Of a stretch of DNA of 53,159 nt, positions 28,739 through 37,829 are shown piece after piece. The position numbers and the translations under genes were made by a program. The DNA comes from a virus: positions 1-53,159 of IMG/VR virus record IMGVR_UViG_3300037842_000443. The stretch is one strand, 5' to 3'. The notes below the pieces were generated by a model that saw nothing but the letters and a program-made list of their open reading frames with translations, was not told the DNA's origin and made no database searches. Within the stretch, counting starts at the first letter, position 1. The number at the start of each line of letters is the position of its first letter.

Positions 28739-29036
28739 GTGTGAATTGTGTGATAGAGATATACCTGATAATGAAATCTCTATGCACCATCTGATACCTA
28801 AAACATTTAAAGGTAAACGAGATGATTCTAATTTATTAACTTTACATAAAGTGTGTCATATGAAGTTACATTCACTTTTCTCTGAGAGAGATATGTTACA
28901 TTTATACAATACTTTGGATATGATTAAAACTGATAAGAATATAGAGAAATTTGTAAAATGGATAATCAAGAAGCCGATTGAATTCAATGATAGCAGTAAA
29001 GACTCTATATCAAGAAAAGGTAAACGAAGGTATTAA
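28725..29036 (+). CDS. HNH endonuclease-like protein
   Basis: 103 residues. CELCDRDIPD then MHHLIPKTFKG and a later LLTLHKVCHMKLHSLFSE give the CxxC, HH and CHxxxH elements of a small HNH family common in bacteria and phages. Probably a free-standing nuclease, possibly mobile. Its 3' end overlaps a convergent GIY-YIG gene by four bases. Confidence 0.8.
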   Translation: MKLSKCELCDRDIPDNEISMHHLIPKTFKGKRDDSNLLTLHKVCHMKLHSLFSERDMLHLYNTLDMIKTDKNIEKFVKWIIKKPIEFNDSSKDSISRKGKRRY

Positions 29037-29323
29037 TTGAATTCTTCTGGGTGAATAGGTTGATCTAAAAACAACTTTAACGCTACTAGAATCTCATGTA
29101 ATGTAACTTCTTTGAACCACTCACCTTTTAACCGTTTATTTGAGAATTTTTGGTGAAGATATTTTTCCGCTTTTTCAGGTTTGTAGCGTTCTTCAATGTG
29201 AATGACATTGATTTCATGAGCATTACCAGTTTGTAACGATTTCAATCTATTTGTGATATTATTCGTTATTCCTATTTTATAATACCCGTTGCATTCTAAT
29301 ACATATAGTTGATCACTTTTCAT
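29033..29323 (-). CDS. GIY-YIG (T5orf172/MUG113-type) protein on minus strand
   Basis: 96 residues. YVLECNGYYKIGITNNITNR is the GIY-YIG start with the conserved Tyr and Arg; AEKYLHQKFSNKRLKGEWF carries the Glu and the GEWF end typical of the T5orf172/MUG113 subfamily. One of only two minus-strand genes, next to an HNH gene, so this may be a mobile nuclease insertion. Confidence 0.75.
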   Translation of the reverse strand: MKSDQLYVLECNGYYKIGITNNITNRLKSLQTGNAHEINVIHIEERYKPEKAEKYLHQKFSNKRLKGEWFKEVTLHEILVALKLFLDQPIHPEEFN

Positions 29324-29341
29324 ATGTTTATTTATTAGCTA

Positions 29342-29383
29342 TTAACATTATCAGATATTCGTGATATACTATACATTCACGAA
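29342..29383 (+). promoter_or_regulatory. Promoter with inverted repeat flanking the -10
   Basis: -35 TTAACA (29342-29347), 17-base spacer, -10 TATACT (29365-29370). TTCGTGA (29358-29364) and TCACGAA (29377-29383) form a perfect 7-base inverted repeat on either side of the -10, a possible operator. Confidence 0.6.
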
Positions 29384-29394
29384 AGGAAAATAAT

Positions 29395-29697
29395 ATGAAA
29401 TATAGAGATTGTTTTGATGATAACACACTACTCAACCAACTTGAGATTTATAATCTTGAATTTGATGTAAATGATAGAGAATTTCAGATGAGAATACTTG
29501 ATGTGTATAACACTTTAATTGATGATATTGTAAAATTAAAAGAATTGGTTGAAATAAATAACGTTGAATCTTATGACAACGGGTTTTATGATGCAGTCGA
29601 TAATATGACTAGAGATTTTGATGTAACATTAGCAGGAACTGATTTTGATGATACTGTTATTGAACTTATTGATGATGTTATTAGCAAGTACAAATGA
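29395..29697 (+). CDS. Acidic hypothetical protein
   Basis: 100 residues, very acidic and helical, no motif recognised. Strong RBS (AAAGGAAAA). Overlaps the next gene by four bases (ATGA). Under the promoter/operator at 29342. Confidence 0.55.
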   Translation: MKYRDCFDDNTLLNQLEIYNLEFDVNDREFQMRILDVYNTLIDDIVKLKELVEINNVESYDNGFYDAVDNMTRDFDVTLAGTDFDDTVIELIDDVISKYK

Positions 29698-30218
29698 ATA
29701 TTAATGAGCTTGAGGGTTGGTTGGTATCATCATACCTAGATTCAGATGTGGTGTTTTATGATTCACCTGAATCTGAAATAGGGGTTACTATTATAGGGGG
29801 ATTTTTTGATGGATCTCAGATGATTTGGGATGATGAACCAGAAATCACATTCGCAGTTTATATAAATCCTGATACATATGAGATAACTACACCTCATCAC
29901 CTTATCGAAGAAGATGCGCATACAACTTATCATCATGAAATGCGTCATGTATATCAATATTCTCGAAAACCTGTTGATATTATACAAAAAGAAATGGGAA
30001 GAAGTTTAAAGCAGGGGATTGAGTATAGACAAGATCTTGATGAAATTGATGCATTTGGGTCGGTTGATTTACCTGTATTCATTCAGATATATGGATGGGA
30101 TCAAGCTTGGCTTGATGAATTCTCTCCATTGAAACAATATGTAGATATATTTGGTAAAGGAAGTGTGGAGGTTAAACGTTTGATTAAAAAAGCAGTTAAA
30201 GTTTTGGATAGTGTATGA
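29694..30218 (+). CDS. Putative zinc metallopeptidase-like protein (HEMRH)
   Basis: 174 residues. TTYHHEMRHVYQYSRK (about 80-95) contains HEMRH, a match to the HExxH zinc site, in a helix preceded by an acidic stretch. A third ligand is not certain: ExxDAxG (EIDAFGS, about 120) is a candidate as in gluzincins. The first 75 residues are beta-rich. No signal peptide. Function could be processing of a phage or host protein; inference only. Confidence 0.5.
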   Translation: MNINELEGWLVSSYLDSDVVFYDSPESEIGVTIIGGFFDGSQMIWDDEPEITFAVYINPDTYEITTPHHLIEEDAHTTYHHEMRHVYQYSRKPVDIIQKEMGRSLKQGIEYRQDLDEIDAFGSVDLPVFIQIYGWDQAWLDEFSPLKQYVDIFGKGSVEVKRLIKKAVKVLDSV

Positions 30219-30457
30219 TGGAATTTTTGACATATATTGATATTTTGTTTTTTATTTTAGGTTGTATTATTGGTACAGCTACTGGTTATATTTTCACAGA
30301 ATTAGAGAACTGGTATTATAGAATAATGTTTATGGTATTAAGCTCTTTAGTTGGGGGAATTGTAGGTGTTATTTTGTTGTATAGCTTACTGTTTATTATG
30401 ATAATGTTGGGTGGTATTATCATTTTTACGATTATTTTGAGTATATTTAATAGATGA
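30215..30457 (+). CDS. Two- or three-span membrane protein
   Basis: 80 residues, hydrophobic at about 8-27, 36-56 and 58-76, with GG/GT turns (GCIIGTATGYIF). ATG overlaps the upstream stop (ATGA). Not recognised; a holin-like or membrane modifying role is possible. Confidence 0.5.
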   Translation: MMEFLTYIDILFFILGCIIGTATGYIFTELENWYYRIMFMVLSSLVGGIVGVILLYSLLFIMIMLGGIIIFTIILSIFNR

Positions 30458-30564
30458 GTGTTAACATCAAGAAGTTACGATGGATGAAGCTTCTCTGTGA
30501 TTCTAATCATTATTATACCACATTACTCCACTAGAAAGAAAATATTTTAAGTTGAAAATAACTG

Positions 30565-30593
30565 TTGTCTTTTATCATTTTCTAGTGTATAAT
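30565..30593 (+). promoter_or_regulatory. Sigma70-type promoter (TTGTCT - 17 - TATAAT)
   Basis: -35 30565-30570, -10 30588-30593, followed by RBS GGAG and the 30621 ORF. Spacer TTTATCATTTTCTAGTG is close to that at 25671. Confidence 0.75.
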
Positions 30594-30620
30594 AGACATA
30601 CAATAAATGGAGATATTAAT

Positions 30621-30728
30621 ATGTATGATTTTATGGCGGTGTTTTTAGGTTTGATAATTTTCACTAGTGTTATAGTTATTAGTTTGAAGAGTATTGGTTT
30701 CAATAAAATATTAGGAGTACAATTATGA
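30621..30728 (+). CDS. 35-residue membrane peptide
   Basis: RBS GGAG (30609-30612). One span (FMAVFLGLIIFTSVIVISL) with a short basic tail. Its stop overlaps the next ATG (ATGA), the same plan as the peptide at 19063: promoter, small membrane peptide, then soluble protein. Confidence 0.55.
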   Translation: MYDFMAVFLGLIIFTSVIVISLKSIGFNKILGVQL

Positions 30729-31195
30729 GTACAAATGCTTTAGTTGGTATTTTGAATGAAGATGGAACTATTGAATCGATATACAATCATTGTGATGGTG
30801 ATTCACTGTTAGATGTATTAAAAGATGATTATACTGATGAAGATAGTGTTCGAAGTATGTTAGCACGAGGAGATGCATCTAGTTTATATGAAACTAAAAG
30901 AGGTTGGTTTGATTGGAATAATTATGTTTACTTCTACCTTTTTGAACCAGAAGAATGTGAATGGACTATGTATGATTCGCATGGTATCGTTATAAAGTCT
31001 ATATGGGTTGGTGATTTATCAAAAGAGAGGATATTTTCAGATGATATATCTTGTAACGTAAATGAAACATTGAAAGAACAGATGATCATCAAAGCAATGG
31101 AAGCATTAATTGTTAAAAGTGGGTATTATTGTGATATTGGTATAGATGCTGTTAATGCAGTTAATAGAACTTTAGAGGCGATGGCTGATGATTAA
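30725..31195 (+). CDS. Conserved phage hypothetical protein (MSTxxxVGIxNEDGTIxSIYxHxDG type)
   Basis: 156 residues. The start MSTNALVGILNEDGTIESIY followed by NHCDGD is a common phage pattern (N-terminal beta strands and a histidine), known only as hypothetical. No catalytic role is established. Overlaps the next small ORF by eight bases. Confidence 0.6.
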   Translation: MSTNALVGILNEDGTIESIYNHCDGDSLLDVLKDDYTDEDSVRSMLARGDASSLYETKRGWFDWNNYVYFYLFEPEECEWTMYDSHGIVIKSIWVGDLSKERIFSDDISCNVNETLKEQMIIKAMEALIVKSGYYCDIGIDAVNAVNRTLEAMADD

Positions 31196-31331
31196 ATTGA
31201 TGGGATGGTCACTCGTTGTTATGTTTTTAATCGCTGGACTTACTAATTATGGGTTTGTTGATTTATCTAATGGAATTTTTAGATTGGAGGTTGATTTTAA
31301 TTTTATGATGGAGATTTATAATGATATTTGA
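31188..31331 (+). CDS. 47-residue membrane peptide
   Basis: N-terminal span (LMGWSLVVMFLIAGLTNYGF) with a short soluble tail. ATG lies inside the end of the previous gene and its 3' end overlaps the next peptide by 11 bases, so expression by coupling is likely. Not recognised. Confidence 0.45.
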   Translation: MIKLMGWSLVVMFLIAGLTNYGFVDLSNGIFRLEVDFNFMMEIYNDI

Positions 31332-31407
31332 TATGCTTATATTTGTAATAGTTATGTTGATTATCACTTGGGTATTTCTAGGTTCAAATGGAGGAGGTAC
31401 AGTATGA
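31321..31407 (+). CDS. 28-residue membrane peptide
   Basis: RBS GGAG at 31310-31313. One span (MLIFVIVMLIITWVFLG) then SNGGGTV; the glycine codons double as the strong RBS of the ligase gene, whose ATG overlaps this stop (ATGA). Confidence 0.45.
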   Translation: MIFDMLIFVIVMLIITWVFLGSNGGGTV

Positions 31408-32699
31408 ATATTAAAGATATACTAAATGCGTTGACAGTAACAAGTAAGAAAACTGAGAAACTTGCTATTCTAAATGAACACAAAGATAATGAGTTACTTA
31501 AACAAGTTTTTAAGTATGCACTCGATCCTATGATTACATTCGGCATTAAAAAAATTCCGTCTTATCTAAATGCAGAAGAATCATATAATCTTGAAGATTC
31601 ATTTATTACACTCGAATTACTTATTAGTAGAGAGCTTACTGGTAATGCTGCTATTGATGCATTGAGTAAAGAGTTATCTGAACAATCTTCTTTAAATGCT
31701 CCGATTCTTGAAATGATTATTAAGAAGGATCTTAGATGTGGTGTATCATATAAAACAGTAAACAAGGTATGGGGAAATGATTTCATTAAGGAATTCCCTG
31801 TTATGTTAGCTTCATCATTTAATGAGAAGAATCTAGCTAGAATTGATTTTGAAAGGGGTATATTAGCGCAAACGAAAATGGATGGAGGGCGTTTAGAAGT
31901 TATCGTAGATGGAGGTGATATAACTTGTTACACTCGTAATGGTCGTGTTATTGATATAACATCACAATTCTCTGATCTACCTTTTGGACGATACGTTATA
32001 GATGGAGAGTTGTTAGCTTACGAAGATAATATAATTCTTGATAGGAAGACTGGTAATGGTATCATGAATAGTTGTATAGCTTTCACAGCTTCTGATAAAG
32101 ATAAATTGAAAATGAAAATGGTTGCTTGGGATATTGTTCCTTTGGATGATTTTTGGAAAGGGAAGTATAATAAAGGAGCAGAGGAACGTCTTGATGATCT
32201 AAAGGGTATGGTTGAAGAATGTGTGAATGTATCTACAATTGATAATATTATTATTTACACTCATGAACAAGCTCAAGAATTATATAAGATTAAAGTTGCT
32301 GAGGGAGAAGAAGGTATAATACTCAAAAATCGAGATTCTATTTGGGAGAATCGACGAAGTCGTGATTGTGTGAAAATGAAAGAAGTGTTAGATATTGATT
32401 TGAAAATTACAGGTCTAAATGAAGGTTCTGGGCGGCATAAAGGGCGTTTGGGATCAATATCTGTGACTGATGCTTCTGATACGCTTAGAGTGGATGTTGG
32501 AACTGGATTATCAGATGCTCAACGAACGTTATTCTGGGATCGAAGGGATGAGTTGATTGGGAGTATAATTGAGGTTCAGTATAATGCTATCATCAATAGT
32601 AAAGGTAAAAAAGCACCTTCTCTATTCCTTCCAGTGTTTGTAGAATTGCGAAAGGATAAGAGTTTACCTAATAATATTGGATATAATAGCGATAAATAA
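31404..32699 (+). CDS. 30: ATP-dependent DNA ligase, T4 gp30-like
   Basis: 431 residues (T4 gp30 has 487). Nucleotidyl-transferase motifs: TKMDGGR (motif I; AMP-binding Lys at about 158), YVIDGELLAYE (motif III), EGIILKNRDSIWENRRSR (motif IV) and CVKMKEV (motif V); an OB domain follows (GRHKGRLGSISV). It seals nicks in replication and repair. ATG 31404 with RBS GGAGGAGG is clearly better than in-frame starts upstream, such as 31368. High confidence. Confidence 0.92.
   Translation: MNIKDILNALTVTSKKTEKLAILNEHKDNELLKQVFKYALDPMITFGIKKIPSYLNAEESYNLEDSFITLELLISRELTGNAAIDALSKELSEQSSLNAPILEMIIKKDLRCGVSYKTVNKVWGNDFIKEFPVMLASSFNEKNLARIDFERGILAQTKMDGGRLEVIVDGGDITCYTRNGRVIDITSQFSDLPFGRYVIDGELLAYEDNIILDRKTGNGIMNSCIAFTASDKDKLKMKMVAWDIVPLDDFWKGKYNKGAEERLDDLKGMVEECVNVSTIDNIIIYTHEQAQELYKIKVAEGEEGIILKNRDSIWENRRSRDCVKMKEVLDIDLKITGLNEGSGRHKGRLGSISVTDASDTLRVDVGTGLSDAQRTLFWDRRDELIGSIIEVQYNAIINSKGKKAPSLFLPVFVELRKDKSLPNNIGYNSDK
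32691..32698 (+). promoter_or_regulatory. Late-promoter-like GATAAATA before the AAA-VWA operon
   Basis: Overlaps the last codons of the ligase gene and lies 35 bases before ATG 32734. If used, the AAA-VWA-DUF285 operon would be expressed late, with the virion genes. Confidence 0.35.
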
Positions 32700-32733
32700 A
32701 AGGGTAATATATTAATAACTAAGGATACTATTC

Positions 32734-32970
32734 ATGCACAATTTCAGTAACATTATAGACAAAATATTAGAAGATTCAACTGATATTCAAACATTTTCAT
32801 CACAATCTGATGACTATTACTGGGAGCAATTAGATCCTACAACAGAACAACGGTTTAGAATTCCGATGCTTAGCACTGATAATTTTGAATATTATGATAC
32901 TTATATCAAATATATGAAGCTAAGAGAAGCGAATCCAGAACAATTTGAAAGATTGATGGCGTGGAGTTAA
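32734..32970 (+). CDS. Small hypothetical protein at head of AAA-VWA operon
   Basis: 78 residues, acidic, rich in Tyr and Gln; no motif. RBS AAGGA. It ends one base before the AAA gene, so it may be a partner or adaptor of that ATPase. Not recognised. Confidence 0.5.
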   Translation: MHNFSNIIDKILEDSTDIQTFSSQSDDYYWEQLDPTTEQRFRIPMLSTDNFEYYDTYIKYMKLREANPEQFERLMAWS

Positions 32971-32971
32971 A

Positions 32972-35860
32972 ATGAAAAAATTTAGAGATTTTAATTCTGC
33001 GGATGAAGTATCAGTAAACGAAGTTGTAGTTAAAGGAATTTTCAAAAGAAAAAATACAGGACTTAATATAAATAGTAAAAATTTAGTTAAATTCTTCCAT
33101 TCTATTGCTGGAAAAGAGTTTAGAAGTTTCAGAGATCCTGAGTTCCATAACGTATTTAATGATTATTTTAAATTAGATCCTAGAATCAAGACATTTTATA
33201 AAGATGAAGTTGCTTACTTCTTTAAGCATTTCGCTACAAAAATTCATAATAAAAAAATCTCTATTAATGTTATTCCCAGTAAAGTGGATGACAATGTCAA
33301 AGTGAAGGTATCACAGTTATCTAAAGGTAAAGTTAAGAAACTAAAGATCCCATCAGCAATCAAAGGAGATAAAATAGAGAAGTTCGCTAAAACAGTCCTT
33401 AAAAATATGATGGGTACCAGCAAAGGTAGATTATTATTAACTGGTGATCCTGGCACAGGTAAAACGAGTTCAGTTCAAACTGTTATGTCGTTGTTGCGTA
33501 TGAATGTGATTACAATTGAAGCTCCTCATGTATCAGAAGAGCACATCATTAACGTTCCTTATCTCGTTAAACGTGGTGTAGCTGATACTAAACATGAATC
33601 ATCATTTGAGGAAATTGGGTCATCATTTGAAGTTGTTAATGCTGATTCAAATCTAATCACAACACTTAGAAAAGCAAAACCAATCAAAGATGTTGAATAT
33701 GAAAAATTCCTTAAAGCTAATAGAGCATTAGCTCCTTTAGCAGCACAGTTAAAAAATGTAATTGCTTCGTTAAATTATACTAATGTATTGTTCATTGATG
33801 AGTTCTTCCGTTCAGGATCCACTAGGATTCAGAATTTATTCAGAACTATATTGAATGGTAAGATTGGTACTACTGCGATCCCAGCTAATACATATATCAT
33901 TTACTCATCTAATATGGATGATTCTGATGGTTCCTTGGACGGTATAGCATTAAACCAGCAATTCCAAGAGGTTGAGTTTGATAAACCTGAAGCTGCTGGT
34001 TTCATGACATATATGGCTGATAAGTTCACTAATATTGATCCAATAACCGGTGAAGAAATAGGTGATAAACAGGATCCCATTACACCTGAAGTGTATAATG
34101 CGTTTATTGATGCACTCAAAGATGAAGAAATGGGTGTTAAAGATAAATCTACAGAAGCTGAAATTAGAGTGTCACCGAGACGTTGGGAAGAAATTATCAA
34201 ATATGTGAATGCTAATATACCAGCATCAAGTAATATAGCAGCTAATAGACTGTTGACGTATATTAGAGATAATATGAAAGATTATGAGACTGGAGAATTA
34301 TCTAGTTTATATCCTAAATATGCTGATCTAGTTAAGAAATTGATTACTGATTCATCTGATATTAATGCTGAAGATATCGTTGTTATAGAAGATGAAGATT
34401 GGAGAGATAATCTTTCTGGTCAGATTGAATCTAAGTTGAAGATGGGTAACGATCGTAAATATGTTCCTATCATATCTGGAAAACCAGGCTTAGGTAAGAC
34501 AACGATTATTGATAATATATGTGAAACATACTCACTCAAGAAGATTGATATTGATTGCTCTGTATTAAATTCAGAAGATGTAATCGGATTAACTACTCCA
34601 TCAACTAATGGGGGTGTAACAACAACAGAGTTTACAACACCTCCTCTACATGCTCAAATCATGGCTGATTATGATGAATCAATAGAGCCTGTAAACGGTT
34701 ATAAGTATACTCATATACTATTCTTAGATGAGATTACTCGTGTTGCTACTCCATCAGTCTTTAATGGTATCAGAGCTTTGATACTAGATAAGAAAGTAGG
34801 TCAAGTTGAAATCCCTAAAGATATTATGATTGTAGGAGCTATGAATCCAGTAGATGTAGGTGCGGAAACCTTAACTGATCATATGAAAGATGTAGTGGAT
34901 ATCGTAACAGCTGAAGCTAATTACATTAAATTATTTCAATATTTCAAAAGTGTAACTGTATACAAGAATAACAAAGATACAATTGGATTTGATATTAGTC
35001 CCGTTGTATCAGAAGTATTCGATGGTATCGTTGATACATTTAAATCAGATGTTGATCCAGATGGAAATACTTTGAATGTTAATGATGGACATTTCTATTG
35101 GACTGATGGTTTCAATGTTGTATATGTATCACCTCGTGAATTTGATGATATGATGATCGGTAGTATTGAGAATGTTGTAAGTGCTTTGATCATTGATGGG
35201 TATGATAGCGATGTTAATTACAGTGACGTTGAATCTGATGAATATATCAATGTTATAATCGATGCTGTTAAAGAAACAATGGTTGGTGCATTTAAGTTTA
35301 TTATCAGCAAACACAATTTAGTGGATACTGAGTTTATGAGTAAATTTGATTTGTATATTCAAACCACTTTATCTAGTCAATATACTGTTATAGAGGAATT
35401 GATGAATAGTATTCAATCTGAAGCTATTGTATCAATGAGAGGTATATTCAATGATTCTGAGTCTATTGAGGAGTTGCTTAATTATGACGGTGTTAAAGAT
35501 ATTTTAGAGACTATAATCGATACTAATGATGTTGATATTATCATCAATGAGATTAGTGATGTTCTCATAGAGAAATCACAAACCAATGATATTGCTGTTA
35601 TATTTGATAATCTACTCGATATTAGAAAGTTGCTGATGAAGGTTGATTGGTCGAAATATAGTGGAGAGATTACAAATGGATTGAGTAATAAATTCATTGA
35701 GATGATCTTAAAACCGTTAATGAATAAGATCCTTAAAAATGATGGTATGTATAATGATATACCGTTCATTGATTATATGACGAATATATACACTCGATAC
35801 GATGAATTGATATCGATGATTGATATGGCAAAAGAAAATAAAAATAATATGTTTATATAA
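32972..35860 (+). CDS. Tandem AAA+ ATPase, MoxR/dynein-related type
   Basis: 962 residues. First AAA module: LLLTGDPGTGKTSS (Walker A, about 155-168), NVLFIDEFFRSG (Walker B, about 270), YIIYSSNMDDSDG (sensor 1). Second: IISGKPGLGKTTII (Walker A, about 499-512), HILFLDEITRVA (Walker B, about 580), MIVGAMNPVDVG (sensor 1). NMxxxDG/NPxDxG sensors and the DEF/DEI forms are those of MoxR-type ATPases, which act with VWA proteins to remodel other proteins. The last 250 residues are helical without a known fold. A VWA protein is encoded next. Confidence 0.82.
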   Translation: MKKFRDFNSADEVSVNEVVVKGIFKRKNTGLNINSKNLVKFFHSIAGKEFRSFRDPEFHNVFNDYFKLDPRIKTFYKDEVAYFFKHFATKIHNKKISINVIPSKVDDNVKVKVSQLSKGKVKKLKIPSAIKGDKIEKFAKTVLKNMMGTSKGRLLLTGDPGTGKTSSVQTVMSLLRMNVITIEAPHVSEEHIINVPYLVKRGVADTKHESSFEEIGSSFEVVNADSNLITTLRKAKPIKDVEYEKFLKANRALAPLAAQLKNVIASLNYTNVLFIDEFFRSGSTRIQNLFRTILNGKIGTTAIPANTYIIYSSNMDDSDGSLDGIALNQQFQEVEFDKPEAAGFMTYMADKFTNIDPITGEEIGDKQDPITPEVYNAFIDALKDEEMGVKDKSTEAEIRVSPRRWEEIIKYVNANIPASSNIAANRLLTYIRDNMKDYETGELSSLYPKYADLVKKLITDSSDINAEDIVVIEDEDWRDNLSGQIESKLKMGNDRKYVPIISGKPGLGKTTIIDNICETYSLKKIDIDCSVLNSEDVIGLTTPSTNGGVTTTEFTTPPLHAQIMADYDESIEPVNGYKYTHILFLDEITRVATPSVFNGIRALILDKKVGQVEIPKDIMIVGAMNPVDVGAETLTDHMKDVVDIVTAEANYIKLFQYFKSVTVYKNNKDTIGFDISPVVSEVFDGIVDTFKSDVDPDGNTLNVNDGHFYWTDGFNVVYVSPREFDDMMIGSIENVVSALIIDGYDSDVNYSDVESDEYINVIIDAVKETMVGAFKFIISKHNLVDTEFMSKFDLYIQTTLSSQYTVIEELMNSIQSEAIVSMRGIFNDSESIEELLNYDGVKDILETIIDTNDVDIIINEISDVLIEKSQTNDIAVIFDNLLDIRKLLMKVDWSKYSGEITNGLSNKFIEMILKPLMNKILKNDGMYNDIPFIDYMTNIYTRYDELISMIDMAKENKNNMFI

Positions 35861-35874
35861 CACACACGATGCGG

Positions 35875-35880
35875 TATAAT
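35875..35880 (+). promoter_or_regulatory. -10-like box before VWA gene
   Basis: TATAAT preceded by GCGG in the 43-base gap between the AAA and VWA genes; no -35 evident. May provide an internal start for the VWA-DUF285 part. Confidence 0.3.
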
Positions 35881-35903
35881 TAAATGATAATTAAAGGTAT
35901 TAT

Positions 35904-37829
35904 ATGAAGAATTTTTTAAGTGAGATTGCTGGAAGTGGTATTAAATCTCAGAAAGGTGTTACATTTTCAACATCAACAATGAGTACACCTTTCGTAGTCA
36001 ATTTGATCAACAAAATATCAGACACGTCTGGTAAATCAGTTGCTACGATTAAAGCAGATGTACAATTTCAAAGTGAAATAGCTTTAGAAAAAATGAAAGA
36101 TGGACCTGATAGATTCTATGCAGATGCTAGAAAGAATGTTATTGAAAGCATATTGTTTAGTATGATTAAAGAGATTGATCATACAGAAAAATTCAATGTC
36201 GAAGAGTTTAAAATACTCTTTAATTATATTCTAGTTAAGAATAAGAATTTCCTCAAAATCAAAGATCCTATGACAGGTAAACGTGTTAAACTTAATATCA
36301 TGTACACTCCTATGCCGTCCTTTGTGAAACAACCTGATTGGGTTAAAAACGTTGATACTGCATCAGCGTCTCCTGAGGGTGATATTGTATTTAATATTAA
36401 CTTTATTAATCAATTAATCACATACGCTTCTTATAAAGAGATAAAACCGAAAGGTAGCATATACAAATCTAATGGTGGTTTAGTATCAGATAATTTAGCG
36501 TACATTGAGTTTCTAATTCTACATGAAATATATCATATCATACACGGAGATCATTTCTTTCAATCAAAGAAAGAAGGTATGACACCAATTGTCCAGAATT
36601 ATTTAGGTGATTTCATCAGCAATGCTAATCTAGTTAAAGCTGGGTATGAGCAATTACCAATTGGATTATATTCATCTAATTATAACTATGATAATTATAC
36701 TACAATGAATGATATGCAGGATGATATTATAGAAGATATAGAATCTATGACTGATGTTCAGAAACAGAATGCTGACGATCAGATGGATCATCATATGGAT
36801 GATAATCATGAGAAGTTAGATTCTACATCTGATGGTCAAGATGGTCAAGATGGTCAAGATGGTCAAGATGGTCAAGATGGAGAATCGCGAGATGATTTGT
36901 TGGATGATGCTATGAAAAAATCATCAGATGATATTGTTGATGCAGCTGATGAAATGACTGCTGATGAAATTGAAAATGCTATTAAGAAAATGAAAGAAGA
37001 ACAGCAAAATGAATCTGCTGCAGATAGACGAAAATCAATTGACTCTCGAACTAAACGCGCTGAAGAGAGAGATAAAAACATCAAAGATCTTAATCAAAAT
37101 TCTGATTTTAAACCTATCAACTGGCTTAAACTGCTACGAATGATGATTCCTAAAAAGAAAGTTAAAGAAGAGGAGTCTATAACTAAGTTGAGTAGACGTA
37201 CTAGAGCGTCTCTAGCAACAGCTAGCACTAACAGCAAGATCAGCATCAAAGCTGGTATAATCAAAGATGAGGAAAATGAACAAAATCTAATGTTTGTACT
37301 TGACTCTTCTGGGAGTATGAGTGGTATAATTGAAGATATTAGCATCGATATATTAAAGTTGATTGATAAGAGTAAATCTACAGGTGTGAAAAATGTGTAT
37401 ATTATCAGGTTTGACTCTGATTATGCTATGTATAAGGTTATTATAGATCCAAGAGGACGGAACCACACGTACATTGAGTTGAAGCGTCCTATGGATATTC
37501 TAACAAAAGATGGAAGTAGACTAGATTTTATCGGAACTACGAAACCCTTGAAAAATCTATTTAAATTATCATGGGGTGGTGGAACAATTTTCCCTAAGGG
37601 AGTAGTTTTAATTATACAGAAACTACTGAAGATGAAATTCAATCAAGTTCTTTTCACTGATTCAGATATATTAACTGAAGAAAATATTAAAATGCTGAAT
37701 ATAGCATCAAGAACTGGAACAAAACGACCATACTCATTTAATGTATTATTAGATAAAAAAGATACGTATGAACAAGTGTCCAAAGCATTAGGTGGACGAT
37801 ATAAGTATATGAGCTACATTAGTGATTAA
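35904..37829 (+). CDS. VWA domain protein with metallopeptidase-like N-terminal region (DUF2201 type)
   Basis: 641 residues. The N-terminal part includes LILHEIYHIIHGDHF (about 202-216), an HExxH motif as in the metallopeptidase-like region of DUF2201 proteins. An acidic linker with six DGQ/DGE repeats (about 311-328) and charged helices leads to a C-terminal VWA domain: FVLDSSGSMSG (about 462-472, MIDAS), then DSDYAMYKVI, SWGGGTIFPKG (third MIDAS element) and VLFTDSDIL. Such proteins pair with MoxR ATPases, as here. Its stop codon overlaps the GTG of the first DUF285 gene. Confidence 0.82.
   Translation: MKNFLSEIAGSGIKSQKGVTFSTSTMSTPFVVNLINKISDTSGKSVATIKADVQFQSEIALEKMKDGPDRFYADARKNVIESILFSMIKEIDHTEKFNVEEFKILFNYILVKNKNFLKIKDPMTGKRVKLNIMYTPMPSFVKQPDWVKNVDTASASPEGDIVFNINFINQLITYASYKEIKPKGSIYKSNGGLVSDNLAYIEFLILHEIYHIIHGDHFFQSKKEGMTPIVQNYLGDFISNANLVKAGYEQLPIGLYSSNYNYDNYTTMNDMQDDIIEDIESMTDVQKQNADDQMDHHMDDNHEKLDSTSDGQDGQDGQDGQDGQDGESRDDLLDDAMKKSSDDIVDAADEMTADEIENAIKKMKEEQQNESAADRRKSIDSRTKRAEERDKNIKDLNQNSDFKPINWLKLLRMMIPKKKVKEEESITKLSRRTRASLATASTNSKISIKAGIIKDEENEQNLMFVLDSSGSMSGIIEDISIDILKLIDKSKSTGVKNVYIIRFDSDYAMYKVIIDPRGRNHTYIELKRPMDILTKDGSRLDFIGTTKPLKNLFKLSWGGGTIFPKGVVLIIQKLLKMKFNQVLFTDSDILTEENIKMLNIASRTGTKRPYSFNVLLDKKDTYEQVSKALGGRYKYMSYISD

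Noticed and set aside
35875-35880. Strong promoter between AAA and VWA genes
   Set aside because: Only a -10-like box is present, without a -35; kept as a weak feature rather than a finding.
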